A stretch of DNA of 10,875 nt, from positions 1-10,875 of the forward strand of contig QMZD01000027.1 of the NCBI GenBank assembly GCA_003662985.1. The letters run 5' to 3'. The notes under the pieces were generated by a model. The model saw nothing but the letters and a program-made list of their open reading frames with translations, was not told the DNA's origin and did not search any database. This DNA is from Archaeoglobales archaeon (lineage in GTDB: Archaea; Halobacteriota; Archaeoglobi; Archaeoglobales; Archaeoglobaceae). The translations under genes were made by a program, and so were the position numbers. Numbering within the stretch: the stretch's first letter is position 1; each line of letters begins with the position of its first letter. Shown here one piece after another: positions 10,414-10,875 of this stretch.

Positions 10414-10542
10414 TTATATTCCTTCCAGATATTGTTTCAGATCCGCTAAAAAATCCAGAAGATCATCACATTTGATGTTTTCGCTTTTATACCCCTCAAT
10501 CGCTTCTTCGATCATTTCTATAGCCCTGGCAATATTTTTCAT
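10414..10542 (-). CDS. Overlooked small helical protein (42 aa)
   Basis: An ATG at 10542-10540 follows GGAGG (10554-10550) by seven bases and runs to TAA at 10416-10414. The peptide (MKNIARAIEMIEEAIEGYKS, then ENIKCDDLLDFLADLKQYLEGI) is predicted to be almost entirely two helices, with one cysteine. It resembles in size and character the 38-aa product downstream, and both sit behind the same type of leader. Function unknown; a two-helix regulator is a guess. Confidence 0.7.
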   Translation of the reverse strand: MKNIARAIEMIEEAIEGYKSENIKCDDLLDFLADLKQYLEGI

Positions 10543-10549
10543 CCTACCA

Positions 10550-10633
10550 CCTCCATTAGCTTAAAAAAATAGGAGGCCCCGGGATTCGAACCCGGGGAAT
10601 GTTCTTGCTCCGTGGCAATGAGGCCCCACGGAG
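10550..10633 (-). promoter_or_regulatory. Leader 2: two hairpins, anti-SD, T-run, SD
   Basis: On the minus strand: CTCCGTGG (10633-10626) pairs with CCACGGAG (10615-10608), 8 bp. Then CCCCGGG and CCCGGGG (10597-10591 with 10583-10577) form 7 bp around TTCGAAT, a canonical tRNA T-loop sequence. Then CCTCC (10576-10572), a T-run (TTTTTTT, 10569-10563), AAGC, and the SD GGAGG (10554-10550). CCTCC can pair with the SD or with GGAG of the upper stem, giving alternative folds. Order and spacing match leader 1. Confidence 0.6.
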
Positions 10634-10663
10634 GTTGGCCTTCTCCCTTTTTTCAAAAACTAC

Positions 10664-10738
10664 TCAATTTGCCTTCTTGACTTTTCTCCTTGCCCGACAC
10701 CCTTTCCGAGCCCAAATCTCCTCCTTGTGCACTCCCAT
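10664..10738 (-). CDS. Possible short basic ORF (24 aa), weak
   Basis: An ATG at 10738 overlaps the TGA of the frame upstream by one base (TGATG). The 24-codon peptide is very basic (KEEIWARKGCRARRKVKKAN). There is no well-placed SD. The base composition of this stretch is richer in G and C than the genes downstream. It may be a real coupled mini-gene, a decayed gene end, or chance. Confidence 0.25.
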   Translation of the reverse strand: MGVHKEEIWARKGCRARRKVKKAN

Positions 10739-10875
10739 CAATGTTCAAGCACCCGTATGGTGTTTTCTGAACAAAGGACGCATGCTCCTTCCACCCTCAC
10801 GGCTACGGCGTCATTGGAACAACCCCCGCAACCGCTCAGGCTTCCGGAAGCATGCGTTGCCCTCAAGCAAAGCTC
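10738..10875 (-). CDS. Possible C-terminal end of a gene cut by the right edge
   Basis: A minus-strand frame is open from the right edge for 45 codons to TGA at 10740-10738. It contains a CGGC and a CVLC pair, again a two-knuckle layout (LSGCGGCSNDAVAVRVEG, ACVLCSENTIRVLEH). Whether it is a real protein end or a structured right end of a mobile element cannot be decided from this fragment. GC content is about 56% over 10681-10875. Confidence 0.3.
   Translation of the reverse strand, partial: ELCLRATHASGSLSGCGGCSNDAVAVRVEGACVLCSENTIRVLEH
10742..10773. repeat. Two-part inverted repeat
   Basis: TGTTCA (10742-10747) pairs with TGAACA (10768-10773), and inside it CACC (10750-10753) pairs with GGTG (10759-10762). 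It falls in the GC-rich right end, with the 12-base palindrome GCTTCCGGAAGC at 10840-10851 nearby. Confidence 0.65.

Noticed and set aside
10550..10600. Circularly permuted tRNA (3' half before 5' half)
   Set aside because: The downstream GGAGGTG does not complement the seven-base GGCCTCC fully, and it is well explained as the SD of the 42-aa gene.
10561..10660. A complete tRNA gene on the minus strand
   Set aside because: Only the T-arm and a possible acceptor 3' strand are present. No D-arm, no normal 5-bp anticodon stem with seven-base loop, and no GGAGGCC partner can be found; the upper stem is 8 bp with a ten-base loop.

Overview
The window reads as a compact accessory region of an archaeal genome or, more likely, an archaeal virus, provirus or plasmid. 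The archaeal call rests on the one confidently recognised gene, a PCNA sliding clamp (1607-2332) whose connector loop (LIDPTGIRKEP) and C-terminus (LASRYE) match the euryarchaeal type seen in Archaeoglobi and methanogens. Strong Shine-Dalgarno (SD) sites of the AGGAGGTGAT type precede almost every gene. A thermophilic Archaeoglobi-like host is my best guess, not a demonstration. The mobile-element reading rests on layout: about thirty mostly tiny, mostly unknown genes, all on the minus strand, with stop and start codons touching or overlapping and SD sites embedded in the tail of the preceding gene.

Transcription runs from high to low coordinates. At 10664-10875 there is GC-richer sequence (about 56%) with two weak open frames and palindromes. 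Positions 9828-10660 hold three small genes, two of them behind related leaders (T-arm-like hairpin, CCTCC, T-run, then GGAGG). A hairpin-bearing gap (9736-9827) leads into a 115-aa protein, an overlooked 38-aa protein and a 225-aa zinc-finger protein. From 8553 to 7302 lie four small genes, one overlooked, in a zone unusually rich in perfect inverted repeats. From 7302 to 2787 runs a long array of small proteins, many with Cys-x2-Cys knuckles, including a stand-alone DnaJ-type zinc domain and a conserved MGYTHYW-type protein. Then come the PCNA, a possible DUF6011-type zinc protein, a membrane-anchored protein with a possible OB-fold, and the start of a second membrane-anchored protein that runs off the left edge.

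PCNA suggests the element manipulates the replication machinery. The many zinc-knuckle proteins look like small host-takeover or nucleic-acid-binding factors, but none has an assignable function. The most striking signal is not a gene: between about 7401 and 8519 the sequence is packed with about ten perfect hairpin stems of 8-11 bp, most inside protein-coding sequence, at a density I do not see elsewhere in the window.
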